Part shown: piece after piece, positions 49,458-59,019 of the stretch | Layout: the number at the start of each line of letters is the position of its first letter | Position numbering within the stretch: the first letter of the stretch is position 1 | Source of the DNA: Oscillibacter ruminantium GH1 | Lineage (GTDB): Bacteria > Bacillota > Clostridia > Oscillospirales > Oscillospiraceae | NCBI RefSeq assembly: GCF_000307265.1 | Contig: NZ_DF158896.1 | Coordinates: 816,860-880,859, forward strand | Length of the DNA stretch: 64,000 bases | Direction of reading: 5' to 3' | The notes under the pieces: model-generated | What the model was told of the DNA's origin: nothing | The model's input: the letters and a program-made list of their open reading frames with translations, nothing else | Database searches by the model: none | Position numbers and translations under genes: made by a program

Positions 49458-49491
49458 GAAAAATGCCTGTGGGAAAATTTTTCCCACAGGC
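49458..49491 (-). terminator. Terminator of the tcdA-DUF554 operon
   Basis: A near-perfect palindrome (GCCTGTGGGAAAA / TTTTCCCACAGGC, 49465-49491) followed on the minus strand by ATTTTTC. Confidence 0.85.
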
Positions 49492-49513
49492 AAAAGCCGT
49501 GAAATAATCAAAA

Positions 49514-50272
49514 TCAGCCAAACAAATGCTGAAAGAACGCGGGGACGACCACGTATAATTTGCACAGCAAAATCGGCAGCAGACAAGCGGGGGTCATATT
49601 CATAACCTTGATTTTCGCGACGCCCAGAATGTTCAGCGACAGGGCAATGATGAGCAGGGAACCCACACACGTCATTTCCGCGATCACCGCGTTCCCCAGT
49701 AGAGGAGAGATCAGGGAGGCCAGAACGGCGATCAGCCCTTGATAGAGAAAAACAGCTCCGGCGGAAAACGCCACGCCGATACCCAGAGAGGACGCGAAGA
49801 TGATGGAACTGATGCCGTCCAGCAGGGATTTGGCAAAGAGGGTGGAATGATCGCCGGTGAGGCCGTCTTGCAGTGCGCCGACGATGGCCATGGCCCCCAC
49901 GCAGAATAAAAGGCTGGCGGTGACAAATCCTTCCGACACGGAGGCAGAGCCGCCCAGAGTCAGGCGTTCTGTCTTCTTCTGCACCCAGTTTCCCAAGGAC
50001 TGCATCCGCTTGTCCAAATCCAAAAGCTCACCGATTAAAGTACCCAACACCATGGAGAGAATGGCGATCAGCGTATTCTCACCCTTGAGGCATCCGCTGA
50101 TGCCGATGAGCAGTACGCACAGAGCCACGCTTTTCATAATGATGTCCTGAAGCCGCCGCCCCAACTCGCCGCCGTCGCTCACAGGCAGATGATTTGCGGC
50201 GCGGGCCAGCAACAGCCCCACGGTGGAACCGGCCAGAATTGCCAGTGTGTTGACGAGTGTGCCTGTCAGCAT
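49514..50272 (-). CDS. DUF554-family membrane protein
   Basis: A 252-residue integral membrane protein with about seven helices. The N-terminus GTLVNTLAILAGSTVGLLLA and the block GAMAIVGALQDGLTGDHSTLFAKSLLDG (about 137-165) are hallmarks of the DUF554 (YdfK-like) family, whose transport function is not established. Its start overlaps the end of tcdA by seven bases, so the two are co-translated. Confidence 0.88.
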   Translation of the reverse strand: MLTGTLVNTLAILAGSTVGLLLARAANHLPVSDGGELGRRLQDIIMKSVALCVLLIGISGCLKGENTLIAILSMVLGTLIGELLDLDKRMQSLGNWVQKKTERLTLGGSASVSEGFVTASLLFCVGAMAIVGALQDGLTGDHSTLFAKSLLDGISSIIFASSLGIGVAFSAGAVFLYQGLIAVLASLISPLLGNAVIAEMTCVGSLLIIALSLNILGVAKIKVMNMTPACLLPILLCKLYVVVPAFFQHLFG

Positions 50273-51000
50273 GACGGGGCCTCCGTTTCTGCCAATAGCT
50301 GCCGGACCACGGCGCTGCCCAGCAGCAGCCCAGCGGTGGCGGGGACCCAGGGATTGCTGGCGGGGACGCTGCGCCGTCCCGGAGGCGGAGTTTCAAGCTG
50401 GGTTGTGGGGGCCGGCTCCTCGGGGCTGAACACGACTTGAAGATGCTGAATGCCCCGGTTTCGCAGCTCCTTACGCATGACCCGGGCCAGCGGGCAGCCA
50501 TAGGTCTTGGAGATGTCGGCCAGCTGGAGCTGCGTGGGGTCCAGCTTGTTTCCGGTTCCCAGCGCCGCGACGAGGGGGATGCCCAGACGCAGAGCGGTTT
50601 CCGCCAAATCCAGCTTGCAGGACACCAGATCAATGGCGTCCACGATATAGTCATACCGACAGCCATCAGGAAAGAACTGCTCCCGATGGGCAGCGTCGTA
50701 TAATGCGTGAATGGGATGGAGCTTCAAACCGGGATTGATGTCTTTCAACCGCGCGGCCACGGCCTCGGTTTTGGGCTGGCCCACCGTGGAGTGCAGCGCC
50801 TCCAGCTGGCGGTTCAAATTGGTCAGCGAAACCACGTCGCTGTCCACAATGGTCAGTTCACCCACACCGGCGCGGGCCAGACATTCGGCAACATAGCTCC
50901 CCACGCCGCCAAGGCCGAACAGAATGACGTGGGCCTTGTTCAGCCGCCGCTGCCCTGTTTTGCCCCAAAGCATTTCGTTGCGCAGAAATTGATTTTCCAT
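50266..51000 (-). CDS. tcdA: tRNA threonylcarbamoyladenosine dehydratase TcdA
   Basis: A 244-residue ThiF/E1-like enzyme that cyclises t6A37 of tRNA to ct6A. ATP-binding motif FGLGGVGSYVAECLARAG (about 28-45), DSDVVSLTNLNRQ (about 53-65, E1-type), and the adenylation-site block VDAIDLVSCKLDL. The end carries a hydrophobic segment PWVPATAGLLLGSAVVRQL. GAGGGG lies before the ATG. Operon with the DUF554 gene. Confidence 0.92.
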   Translation of the reverse strand: MENQFLRNEMLWGKTGQRRLNKAHVILFGLGGVGSYVAECLARAGVGELTIVDSDVVSLTNLNRQLEALHSTVGQPKTEAVAARLKDINPGLKLHPIHALYDAAHREQFFPDGCRYDYIVDAIDLVSCKLDLAETALRLGIPLVAALGTGNKLDPTQLQLADISKTYGCPLARVMRKELRNRGIQHLQVVFSPEEPAPTTQLETPPPGRRSVPASNPWVPATAGLLLGSAVVRQLLAETEAPSC

Positions 51001-51075
51001 GGCTTTCCCCTCTTATCCTGATCTTGAATCAAACCGTCATACAGGCTGATTGCACCGCCGTCTCTTGCGGCGCTG

Positions 51076-51112
51076 AAAAAAGACACGGGTCAGCTAAAAG
51101 CCGACCCGTGTC
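51076..51112 (-). terminator. Terminator of the parvulin gene
   Basis: A 10-bp stem (51082-51091 with 51103-51112) followed on the minus strand by TTTTTT. Confidence 0.88.
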
Positions 51113-51125
51113 CCATGAAGCATTT

Positions 51126-52700
51126 TTAGCCCACGTATTTCGCGCCGTCGGCAGCCACACCGGTATAGCCGGCAGTAACGCCGCTGTACCAGTCGCCGAA
51201 GTCCTTGTCGCGCAGGGTGCTGGTCACCTTGACCTGCCAGTAGGGGAGGTCGGTGCCCACAAAGTACATGATGTGATAACCGTAATCGGTTTCCACAATG
51301 CCGGTGTCACCGGGCTGACGGCTGGAATCGAAGCACCAGTCGTTAAATGCGGCAACCATCTGGTTCTGATAAATCTGCTTATACAGTCCGCCGTTGGTGT
51401 TGGAGCCGCCGTCGGAGGAATTCTCATTGGCGAGAGTTGCAAAAGCGTCCTCGGTGGCGCCCCCGGCCTGCCACCGGGCTAACAGATCCTCGGCATTTGA
51501 CTTGGCGGTGGCCTTTAGCTGGGCCTGCTCGTCCTCATAGCCGTCCTCACCCTCGGCGATGGTTCCGGCCTCGGGCTGGATCAGGATGTGACGTACGTCC
51601 ACGGTCTTGTAGTCCTGACGATAGCGCTTGGTGAAGGTCACCACATAGTAGGCGGAGTTGTCCTCGTCAGCAAGGACTGCGGAATCGCCGCTGGTGCGGG
51701 CGCTGTCAAACAGCCAGTCCATCAGGACGCTGCTGGAATAGGAAGCAGCCTCGCCGTTGGTGAAGGTTGCCTTGTCGTTGGCCTCAGCAAGATCAGAGAG
51801 ACTCTGACCGGACTTGAAGCTGGCGTACATGGCGTTGGCGTCGGCCTTGGCGGCGCTCAGAGCGGCGGCCTTATCAGCATCGGTGGGATCGACAGGGTTG
51901 CCGTCGGCATCTGTGGTGGATTCGGCGGCGCCGTTGATCTTCACGCTCTGGTAGTCCACCACATCGTAATTATTGCGGCTGGCGGAATACTCGGCATCCA
52001 GCTGATCGTCGGTATAGGTCAAGCTGTCGTTGTGGCTCTGAGAGAAATGGCTGGCCAGAATGACCTGCTTCATCTCGGCTTCGTAAACGCTGCGGCTCAT
52101 GGTAGAGCCGTACATCCGCTGGAGGTACTTGGTTGCGCTCAGACCCGCGGCGGTGGCGCTGGTGTCGAGAGAGTCCATGTTGGAGTCGAACTCGGCCTGC
52201 ATCGCATCGTTCCAAACGTAGCCCTCTGCTTCGGCGGCCTTGTTCAGCGCGTAGATAGAGGACATCTGGGTCAGGGTCTGATCCATGAAATAGTCGAACC
52301 AAGTCTTCGTCTCATCCCCGGGGAAGGTCTGGGACCGCAGGTCCGAGCTGGTGTTCAACCCCAGATAGGAGATGTAGGAAGAGTTCTGCTGGAGGAAGTT
52401 CTGATAGACGTTGGTGAAGTAATAGTTCACCTGAGGAACGCTGACGTCGGCCAGTTTGGTCTTTTCAGCGGTGCTGCTGCTTGCAGAAGAGGAACCGTCT
52501 GCGCTGGCGGTTTCTGCGGAGTAGTACAGGGTGGCGGCGGTGGCGTGCTTTTGGATGACGTTGGATTTCCACACAAAAACGGCCACAGCCAGCAGGAGAA
52601 ACAGCACGCCGATGGCGCCGTACAGCAGATTGCTGCGATGGACCTCCTTCTGCTGCTGCGCTTCCCGCGCGGTCTTGGGATTCTTATCGTTTGCGCTCAT
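51126..52700 (-). CDS. Membrane-anchored parvulin-type foldase (PrsA/SurA-like)
   Basis: A 524-residue extracytoplasmic protein. One membrane anchor (about 27-47), then a Ser/Ala-rich linker, a helical SurA_N-like region (about 70-270), and a PpiC/parvulin domain (about 365-485; VDVRHILIQPEAG, and GGLYKQIYQNQMVAAFNDWCF, GIVETDYGYHIMYFVG). It should help fold secreted proteins. No lipobox, unlike Bacillus PrsA. I place the start at 52700, with AGAGGA upstream; the longer open frame crosses the promoter. Monocistronic with its own promoter. Confidence 0.88.
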   Translation of the reverse strand: MSANDKNPKTAREAQQQKEVHRSNLLYGAIGVLFLLLAVAVFVWKSNVIQKHATAATLYYSAETASADGSSSASSSTAEKTKLADVSVPQVNYYFTNVYQNFLQQNSSYISYLGLNTSSDLRSQTFPGDETKTWFDYFMDQTLTQMSSIYALNKAAEAEGYVWNDAMQAEFDSNMDSLDTSATAAGLSATKYLQRMYGSTMSRSVYEAEMKQVILASHFSQSHNDSLTYTDDQLDAEYSASRNNYDVVDYQSVKINGAAESTTDADGNPVDPTDADKAAALSAAKADANAMYASFKSGQSLSDLAEANDKATFTNGEAASYSSSVLMDWLFDSARTSGDSAVLADEDNSAYYVVTFTKRYRQDYKTVDVRHILIQPEAGTIAEGEDGYEDEQAQLKATAKSNAEDLLARWQAGGATEDAFATLANENSSDGGSNTNGGLYKQIYQNQMVAAFNDWCFDSSRQPGDTGIVETDYGYHIMYFVGTDLPYWQVKVTSTLRDKDFGDWYSGVTAGYTGVAADGAKYVG

Positions 52701-52764
52701 TTGTTTCAGTCCTCTCAAAATCTTAAGTGACGGTGCGGAAAATTCCGCGAACACACGTTCATAT

Positions 52765-52793
52765 ATTATAGCGGATAAGTATCGAAACTGCAA
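52765..52793 (-). promoter_or_regulatory. Promoter of the parvulin gene
   Basis: On the minus strand TTGCAG (52793-52788), 17-nt spacer, TATAAT (52770-52765). Confidence 0.8.
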
Positions 52794-52877
52794 GCAAAAT
52801 TTCAAAAACGCAGGTTTCCAAAATTTTTTCCGCACACAACCAAATGCAGTTTATCCGGCCCAGCTGAAAAGAATCTG

Positions 52878-52911
52878 AAAGGATGCCGCTGGGAAACCGG
52901 CGGCATCCTTT
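52878..52911 (-). terminator. Terminator of the CheW-CZB gene
   Basis: A 12-bp perfect stem (52878-52889 with 52900-52911) with short T/A runs on each side. Confidence 0.75.
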
Positions 52912-52945
52912 TCAAGTAAAGATGTATCGTTTAAAACGCACCCGT

Positions 52946-53809
52946 TTATACGGCGGACGCGGCGGCGTTTCTCTGCGCGGCCGCATCTTCGCCGCTGCGC
53001 ATGATGGCGGGAACATTGATCTCAAGAATCAGTTCGTTGTAGTTGGGGCTTTTTACAATCCGCTGGATGTAAGGGGATCGGCTCATCAACTGCTGCTGAG
53101 TACCCAGAACTTCCTCTTCCACCATTTCCACGGACAAAACCTCGTCTACCACAATGCCGAGGCTGGTTTCTCCGCTGAGGACCAGCACCATCTCGTGAAA
53201 CTCCCGGGCGCGGAAAATCTCCTTGGCGCTCTCCAGCACATCGAGAACTTTGGGCATGTATTCGCCGTGGACTTCATTAAAGATGGCCTTTTTGCAGTTG
53301 ATTACGCCGTCCCAGCTGTTGTGCTCGTTGCATTGCTGGGCACGGAGGGCTGCTTCATGCAGCCTGCGGTGAGGATTTTCCATTTTTGTCAGATGGGCGG
53401 CCAGCTCGGAGCTGTCGGTCTTGAAATGATCGTACCACTTTCCCAGCTTGCACTGATGCGGATCGGTTGCCAATGGGAAGCGCTCGCCGCTTTCAATTGA
53501 GTGTTCCAAAGCGGAGACCCAGTTGACGTGATCCTGCTTTCGGGCATCCAGCATGGCGGTGAATTCATCGAACTCCTCAGACAAGGAACGCTGCTTCAGC
53601 GCGGCGCGCAGGTCGAACATGGTGATGCTGTTGCCCCGGAGCGGAAAGATTCCGGTGATGTAGGGAGGGGTATCCGGCAAAGTGGTATACTCCGGAAGCT
53701 CCATAATGGTAGAGATGTGACGGCTGTCCGCGCAGTACAGGCCTCCGTTCAAACGGAACAGAATCGACGGGCTTTGAATGTCGTTTTCCAGCGGCTGATT
53801 ATTCATCAT
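52946..53809 (-). CDS. CheW-like coupling protein with an inserted zinc-binding CZB domain
   Basis: A 287-residue cytoplasmic protein. Residues about 14-75 are the first part of a CheW fold (ILFRLNGGLYCADSRHISTIMEL, ITGIFPLRGNSITMFDLR). The chain is then interrupted by about 115 residues with the CZB pattern: His94 (HVNW), Cys120 in CKLGKW, His147 and His151 in PHRRLHEAA. CheW resumes at about 205 (VLVLSGETSLGIVVDEVLSVE). CZB domains bind zinc and respond to zinc or hypochlorite in other proteins. The protein could couple chemoreceptors to CheA in a zinc- or redox-dependent way. Own promoter; AAAGGA before the start. Confidence 0.9.
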   Translation of the reverse strand: MMNNQPLENDIQSPSILFRLNGGLYCADSRHISTIMELPEYTTLPDTPPYITGIFPLRGNSITMFDLRAALKQRSLSEEFDEFTAMLDARKQDHVNWVSALEHSIESGERFPLATDPHQCKLGKWYDHFKTDSSELAAHLTKMENPHRRLHEAALRAQQCNEHNSWDGVINCKKAIFNEVHGEYMPKVLDVLESAKEIFRAREFHEMVLVLSGETSLGIVVDEVLSVEMVEEEVLGTQQQLMSRSPYIQRIVKSPNYNELILEINVPAIMRSGEDAAAQRNAAASAV

Positions 53810-53923
53810 ACAAATATCCTTTCTATATTTCTAATAAGGTGACCGTGAATTTCAGCATGCTTTCCTTTTGGAAACAGAATCCGCGCACACAAAAAACACG
53901 GATATTTGCAGCTTATATTTTAT

Positions 53924-53951
53924 ATTGTATCACAAATTTTTGACGATGCAA
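53924..53951 (-). promoter_or_regulatory. Promoter of the CheW-CZB gene
   Basis: On the minus strand TTGCAT (53951-53946), 16-nt spacer, TACAAT (53929-53924). The leader is about 110 nt. Confidence 0.6.
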
Positions 53952-53999
53952 GAAAGAACAAATCACATAAAAATATTTTTGAACTTTTTTATGCCGAAC

Positions 54000-54028
54000 T
54001 TGACAAAACAGGGCTGCGCGGGTATACT
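54000..54028 (+). promoter_or_regulatory. Promoter of the valS T-box transcript
   Basis: TTGACA (54000-54005), 17-nt spacer, TATACT (54023-54028). Confidence 0.88.
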
Positions 54029-54033
54029 AATCA

Positions 54034-54291
54034 GCAATATGATAGCTGCAATGATGGAAAGCAGTACCTGCAGACGGATGCGAAGAGAGAGGACGGATGG
54101 TGCGAGTCCTAGGGAAGTCTGCGGAGAAGTCGTTCCGGAGCATTGACCTGAAAGAAAGTAAGCGTCAACGGGTCCTCCCGTTACAGAGGAGCGGCGTGTG
54201 CGCGCCGCGTGAGCGCGGGAATTTCCCGAATGCAGGTGGTACCACGGACTTTTTGTTCGCCCTGAGCCGTAAGGCTCGGGGCGATTTTTTT
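54034..54291 (+). ncRNA. T-box leader of the valS operon, specifier GUC (Val)
   Basis: Stem I has the GGATGGTGCGAGTCC distal region (near 54095). In the specifier loop, after the GCAGAC/GTCTGC helix and before TTCC, the bases read A-GTC-G, giving Val codon GTC at 54129-54131, the same geometry as the leuS leader. The T-box bulge is GGTGGTACCACGG (54235-54247); TGGT fits A73 of tRNA-Val. Terminator stem 54258-54268 with 54273-54283, then seven T. Uncharged tRNA-Val should allow read-through into the downstream genes. Confidence 0.93.
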
Positions 54292-54304
54292 GTTTGGAGG
54301 GAAG

Positions 54305-54889
54305 ATGGACCGATTTGTATTTGAGACGACGCAGGGCGCGGTGCTGGAAGCAGCGGAGGAAGCGGCCCTGATGGACTACGCCCGCATCCGCACCAACGCG
54401 GTGCGGCCCTGTGCGTTGCTGGCCGTGCTGGCGCTAGGCTTTGCCGGATATTTTCTTTGGAAGCAGGAGTGGAACACCGCGCTGTTTACCGTGCTTTTGG
54501 GCCTGCTGCTCAGTGCGTTTTTCTGGCTGCCAATGCTGGGAACCAAGCGGTTCCGCGCCGGTGTGCAAAGCGCACGGGCGCAGCGGGCGAATCTGACCAA
54601 TACCGTCCGCGCAAAGCCTATGCGTTTTGAGTTTGAGGGCGACGTGTGCCGTATGCTGGACGGCAGGGGATCAGAAATCCGGTGCTGGAGTAATCTGCGC
54701 ATGGGAGAGGTGCGGGAGAGCGAGAAACTTTTCTGGCTGCCCGCTGACGATACGTCCGTCCTGCTGCCGAAAGAGGCCATGACGGAGGGGACGGAGGATG
54801 ACTTTCGCCGCTGGCTAAAAAGCCACTGCAAGCGTTATCGCGTCTGTAAGATCACAGACCGCCTGCGCCGGAGTCTGGAGCAGGGATGA
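54305..54889 (+). CDS. Two-span membrane protein under T-box control, YcxB-like
   Basis: A 194-residue protein. Two adjacent hydrophobic helices (about 38-54 and 58-78) are followed by a soluble beta-rich domain (MRFEFEGDVCRML, EIRCWSNLRMGEVRESEKLFWLPADDTSVLLPKEAM). The arrangement resembles YcxB-like proteins, whose role is unknown. GGAGGG lies before the ATG. It sits between the Val T-box and valS, 80 bp before valS, so it should rise with valS on valine starvation. Confidence 0.75.
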   Translation: MDRFVFETTQGAVLEAAEEAALMDYARIRTNAVRPCALLAVLALGFAGYFLWKQEWNTALFTVLLGLLLSAFFWLPMLGTKRFRAGVQSARAQRANLTNTVRAKPMRFEFEGDVCRMLDGRGSEIRCWSNLRMGEVRESEKLFWLPADDTSVLLPKEAMTEGTEDDFRRWLKSHCKRYRVCKITDRLRRSLEQG

Positions 54890-54969
54890 CCGCTGTTTCC
54901 GGCCGGGAGACCGGCCGAAGCTGATAAATATTGTAGTATAAGGATTTTCAGATAAAAGGAGAACAAACC

Positions 54970-57618
54970 ATGAAAAACGAACTGCCAAAGGTGTACGACC
55001 CCCAACAGGTGGAGTCCCGCATCTACGAAAGCTGGATGGAGGGCGGCTGCTTCAAGGCGGAGCCTGACCCCAAGAAGGAACCCTTTTCCATTGTGATGCC
55101 GCCTCCCAACGTTACCGGCCAGCTTCACATGGGCCACGCGCTGGACTCGACCTTGCAGGATATCCTGACCCGCTTTAAGCGGATGCAGGGGTATTCCGCC
55201 CTGTGGCTCCCCGGCGTGGATCATGCGGGCATCGCCACGCAGATCAAGGTGGAGGAAGAACTGCGGGTCAAGGAGGGCAAGACCCGGTACGATCTGGGCC
55301 GGGAAAAATTCCTGGAGCGGGTCTGGGCTTGGAAGGAAAAGTACGGCGACCGCATTGTGGAGCAGCAGAAGAAGATGGGCGTTTCCTGCGACTGGGACCG
55401 CTCCCGCTTCACTATGGACGACACCTGCGCTAAGGCCGTGCGGGAGACTTTCTGCGACCTTTATGAAAAGGACATGATCTACAAGGGCAGCCGCATCATC
55501 AACTGGTGTCCCCACTGCACCACCGCTCTTTCCGACGCGGAGGTGGAGTATCAGGATAAGCCGGGCCACCTGTGGTATATCCGCTATCCGCTCACCGATG
55601 GGTCCGGCGATCTGGTGATCGCCACCACCCGACCTGAGACGATGATGGGCGATACGGGCGTGGCCGTGAACCCAGAGGATGAGCGGTTCAAGCACCTGAT
55701 CGGCAAGACCTGCATCCTGCCCATTATGAATCGTGAGATTCCCATCGTGGGCGACGAATACTGCGAGATCGGTTTTGGTACCGGCGCGGTGAAGATGACC
55801 CCGGCTCACGACCCCAACGACTTTGAGGTGGGCCTGCGCCACAATCTGGAGGTCATCCGCTGCATCGGCGACGATGGAAGGATCAATGAAAACGGCGGCC
55901 CCTATAACGGAATGGATCGCTACGAGTGCCGCAAGGCCATCGTGAAGGACTTGGAGGAGCAGGGGTATCTGGTGAAGACCGAGGATTACAGCCACAACGT
56001 GGGCACCTGCTACCGCTGCCACAACGACGTGGAGCCCTTGATCTCTGCCCAGTGGTTCGTGAAGATGGAGCCGCTGGCAAAAGAGGCGCTGCGCGTGGTC
56101 AAGGACGGCGAGGTGAAATTCGTCCCCGAGCGGTTCTCAAAAACTTATACCAACTGGATGGAAAACGTCCATGACTGGTGCATTTCCCGCCAGCTCTGGT
56201 GGGGGCATCAGATTCCTGCGTGGTACTGCGACGAGTGCGGACACATCAATGTGAGCCGCTCCGATCCGACGAAGTGCGAGAAGTGCGGCGGCACCCACCT
56301 GACCCGGGACCCGGATGTGCTGGATACGTGGTTCTCCAGCGCGCTGTGGCCCTTCTCCACCATGGGCTGGCCGGAGAAGACCGCCGATTTGAACTATTGG
56401 TATCCCACGTCTGTTATGGTCACCGGGTACGACATCATCTTCTTCTGGGTTGCGCGGATGATTTTCTCCGGCTGTGAGCAGATGAAGGAGATTCCGTTCC
56501 ACACGGTGCTGATCCACGGTCTTGTCCGGGACGACAAGGGACGCAAGATGTCCAAATCCTTGGGCAACGGCATCGACCCGCTGTTCATTGCCGAGAAGTA
56601 CGGCGCGGACGCGCTGCGCTTCAACCTTATTACCGGAAACTCCCCCGGAAACGATACCCGGTTCTATACGGAAAAGTGCGAAGCGATGCGCAATTTTGCC
56701 AATAAGATTTGGAATGCCAGCCGCTTTGTGCAGATGAACCTGACCATCGACCAGTGCCGTCTGCCAGAAAATCTGGAGCAGGAGGACAAATGGGTGCTCA
56801 CCAAGCTGAACACCCTGATCCGGGAGGTCACGGAGAATCTGGACGCCTATGAGATCGGCGTGGCTTCCGCCAAGGTGTACGATTTCATCTGGGACACCTA
56901 TTGCGACTGGTATATCGAGCTGACCAAGACCCGCATGAACGGGGACGACGCACAGAGCAAGCTGGCGGCGGAAAACGTGCTGTGCTACGTGCTGATCGAG
57001 GTCTTGAAGCTGCTGCATCCCTTCATGCCGTTTATCACGGAGGAAATCTGGCAGTCTCTGCCCCGTCAGGCCGAGGAGGCAGCGGACAACAAGTTCCTGA
57101 TGACCGCCAAGTGGCCGGAGTATGACGAAAAACTGAACTTTGCCGCCGAGGCCGAGGCGATGGAAGCGGTGATGGATACCATTCGCGCCATCCGCGCCCG
57201 CCGGGCGGAGATGAACGTGCCGCCTTCCAAAAAGGCGGAGGTCGTTTTGAAGACCGACGAGCCGGAAATCTACCGGCAGGCGGCTCACTTCATCACCCGT
57301 CTGGCCTACGCCTCTGACGTGACGGTGGCGGAGCAGGCCCCCGCAAGTCTGGACGGAATGGTGTCCATCGTCACCCGCAAGGCTACCGCCTATATCCCCT
57401 TGGCGGAGTTGGTGGACGTGAAGGCGGAGCTGGAGCGCATCGCCAAGGAGAAGGAAAAGGCCGAGAACGGTCTGCGCATCACGGAGGGCAAGCTGAAAAA
57501 CGAGAAGTTCGTTGCCAACGCGCCCGAGGCTGTGGTGAACGTGGAGCGGGAGAAGGTCGCTAAATATAAGGAGCTGATCGCCAAGCTGGAGGAATCCGCA
57601 AAGGCGATGCAGGGTTGA
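54970..57618 (+). CDS. valS: Valine--tRNA ligase
   Basis: An 882-residue class Ia synthetase. HIGH-type signature [16 protein letters not shown] (about 41-56), an editing domain (about 185-340), KMSKS as [14 protein letters not shown] (about 522-535), an anticodon-binding domain, and a C-terminal coiled coil from about 815 ([20 protein letters not shown]) that grips tRNA-Val. AAAGGAG precedes the ATG. Governed by the T-box leader at 54034-54291. Confidence 0.97.
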   Translation: MKNELPKVYDPQQVESRIYESWMEGGCFKAEPDPKKEPFSIVMPPPNVTGQLHMGHALDSTLQDILTRFKRMQGYSALWLPGVDHAGIATQIKVEEELRVKEGKTRYDLGREKFLERVWAWKEKYGDRIVEQQKKMGVSCDWDRSRFTMDDTCAKAVRETFCDLYEKDMIYKGSRIINWCPHCTTALSDAEVEYQDKPGHLWYIRYPLTDGSGDLVIATTRPETMMGDTGVAVNPEDERFKHLIGKTCILPIMNREIPIVGDEYCEIGFGTGAVKMTPAHDPNDFEVGLRHNLEVIRCIGDDGRINENGGPYNGMDRYECRKAIVKDLEEQGYLVKTEDYSHNVGTCYRCHNDVEPLISAQWFVKMEPLAKEALRVVKDGEVKFVPERFSKTYTNWMENVHDWCISRQLWWGHQIPAWYCDECGHINVSRSDPTKCEKCGGTHLTRDPDVLDTWFSSALWPFSTMGWPEKTADLNYWYPTSVMVTGYDIIFFWVARMIFSGCEQMKEIPFHTVLIHGLVRDDKGRKMSKSLGNGIDPLFIAEKYGADALRFNLITGNSPGNDTRFYTEKCEAMRNFANKIWNASRFVQMNLTIDQCRLPENLEQEDKWVLTKLNTLIREVTENLDAYEIGVASAKVYDFIWDTYCDWYIELTKTRMNGDDAQSKLAAENVLCYVLIEVLKLLHPFMPFITEEIWQSLPRQAEEAADNKFLMTAKWPEYDEKLNFAAEAEAMEAVMDTIRAIRARRAEMNVPPSKKAEVVLKTDEPEIYRQAAHFITRLAYASDVTVAEQAPASLDGMVSIVTRKATAYIPLAELVDVKAELERIAKEKEKAENGLRITEGKLKNEKFVANAPEAVVNVEREKVAKYKELIAKLEESAKAMQG

Positions 57619-57642
57619 TTTTTCAAAACGCCTGATTCGGAG

Positions 57643-57675
57643 AGGACGCGAGCCGGCATCGCCGGTTCGCGTCCT
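57643..57675 (+). terminator. Terminator of valS
   Basis: A 15-nt stem with one mismatch (57643-57657 with 57661-57675) followed by TTCTC; the T-run is short. Confidence 0.75.
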
Positions 57676-57738
57676 TTCTCAATTCTCGATATTAGACGCG
57701 GAGGAGACGGTATGTCCCTCCGTACTTACGATTGGAAC

Positions 57739-57766
57739 TTGCAAAAAAGAACACATGTGCTACAAT
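57739..57766 (+). promoter_or_regulatory. dinB promoter with LexA-like box
   Basis: TTGCAA (57739-57744), 16-nt spacer, TACAAT (57761-57766). GAACACATGTGC (57749-57760) in the spacer differs from the GAAC-N4-GTTC LexA core by one base, placed exactly as in the SOS promoter at 9041-9054. Confidence 0.65.
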
Positions 57767-57807
57767 AAAAAGGACGATTCCATCAGCTCTGGAAGGGAGG
57801 GACGACC

Positions 57808-59019
57808 ATGGCGCGCGTGATTCTGCACTGCGACATGAACAGCTTTTTTGCCTCGGTGGAACTGCTGTCCCGCCCCGAACTGCGGGACGCGCCGGTGGCT
57901 GTGTGCGGTGATCCGGCCTCCCGGCATGGGGTCATCTTGGCTAAAAACGAGGCGGCGAAAAAGTTTGGCATTGTCACCGCCGAAACAATCTGGCAGGCGC
58001 GGAAAAAATGCCCGGAACTGGTGCTTTTGCCGCCCCACCATCATCTGTACCGGGAGTATTCCCGGAAGGTCAACGCAATCTACGACCAATACACCGATCT
58101 GGTAGAGCCGTTCAGTGTGGACGAGAGCTGGCTGGATATCACGGGTTCCCTCCACCTGCTGGGCGGGGACGGAAAAGCCGTGGCGGACGAGATCCGGGAA
58201 CGGGTGCGGCGGGAGCTGGGCCTGACGGTGTCGGTGGGGGTCAGCTTCAACAAAGTTTTTGCAAAACTGGGCAGTGATTACAAAAAACCAAACGCTACCA
58301 CGGTGATTTCACCTGAAAACTGGAAGGACATTGTGTGGCCGCTGCCGGTGGGGGAACTGCTTTTTGTGGGCAAGGCCGCCCGGAATACGCTGGCGCAGTT
58401 CGGCGTGAAAACCATCGGAGAGCTTGCCGCCATGGACGTTGGACAGCTGGAGGCGCTGATGGGTAAGGCGGGGCGGCAGCTCTATGAATACGCCAACGGG
58501 CTGGAGAGGGAGCCGGTACACTCCCGCAGCGAGACGGAAACGCCCAAATCCGTTGGCAGCGGCTCCACCTTTCAAAAGGATCTGCGCTCCCGGAGAGAGG
58601 TGAGCGCGGCGCTGAGTCTGCTGGCGGACGACGCGGCCACCCGCCTGCGCCACTATGGGATGTACGCCGGGGGCGTGGCGGTGACGCTGCGAACGCCGGA
58701 CTTTCAGGACCGCTCCCGCCAAAAACGGTTTGCTTCGCCAACCCACCTGATGCGGGAGTTGGCGGACGGGGCAATGGAGCTTCTGGAAACCTTTTGGAAG
58801 ACTCCGGACCCTATTCGGATGCTGACCGTAACCGCGATTGCCCTGACGGACAGCGCCGACGCCTATGAGCAGGTGGACCTGCTGGACAACTCCGGCCCCA
58901 AACGGGAGAAACAGGAAAAACTGGAATCCGCGCTGGATCAGATTCGCGGAAAATACGGAATGGGGGCGGTGCGCTTTGGCGCGTCCGCCCCGGAAAAAAA
59001 GGAGGCCCCCCTGCTATGA
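57808..59019 (+). CDS. dinB: DNA polymerase IV (Y family)
   Basis: A 403-residue translesion polymerase. The catalytic acids are in ILHCDMNSFFASVE (Asp8 region) and VEPFSVDESWLDITGS (Asp-Glu, about 102-117). LGLTVSVGVSFNKVFAKLGSDYKKP marks the palm/finger region. The thumb HhH has GKAARNTLAQFGVKTIGELAA, and a little-finger domain follows. A LexA-like box in the promoter suggests SOS induction. Its stop overlaps the start of the folate enzyme gene (ATGA). Confidence 0.95.
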   Translation: MARVILHCDMNSFFASVELLSRPELRDAPVAVCGDPASRHGVILAKNEAAKKFGIVTAETIWQARKKCPELVLLPPHHHLYREYSRKVNAIYDQYTDLVEPFSVDESWLDITGSLHLLGGDGKAVADEIRERVRRELGLTVSVGVSFNKVFAKLGSDYKKPNATTVISPENWKDIVWPLPVGELLFVGKAARNTLAQFGVKTIGELAAMDVGQLEALMGKAGRQLYEYANGLEREPVHSRSETETPKSVGSGSTFQKDLRSRREVSAALSLLADDAATRLRHYGMYAGGVAVTLRTPDFQDRSRQKRFASPTHLMRELADGAMELLETFWKTPDPIRMLTVTAIALTDSADAYEQVDLLDNSGPKREKQEKLESALDQIRGKYGMGAVRFGASAPEKKEAPLL

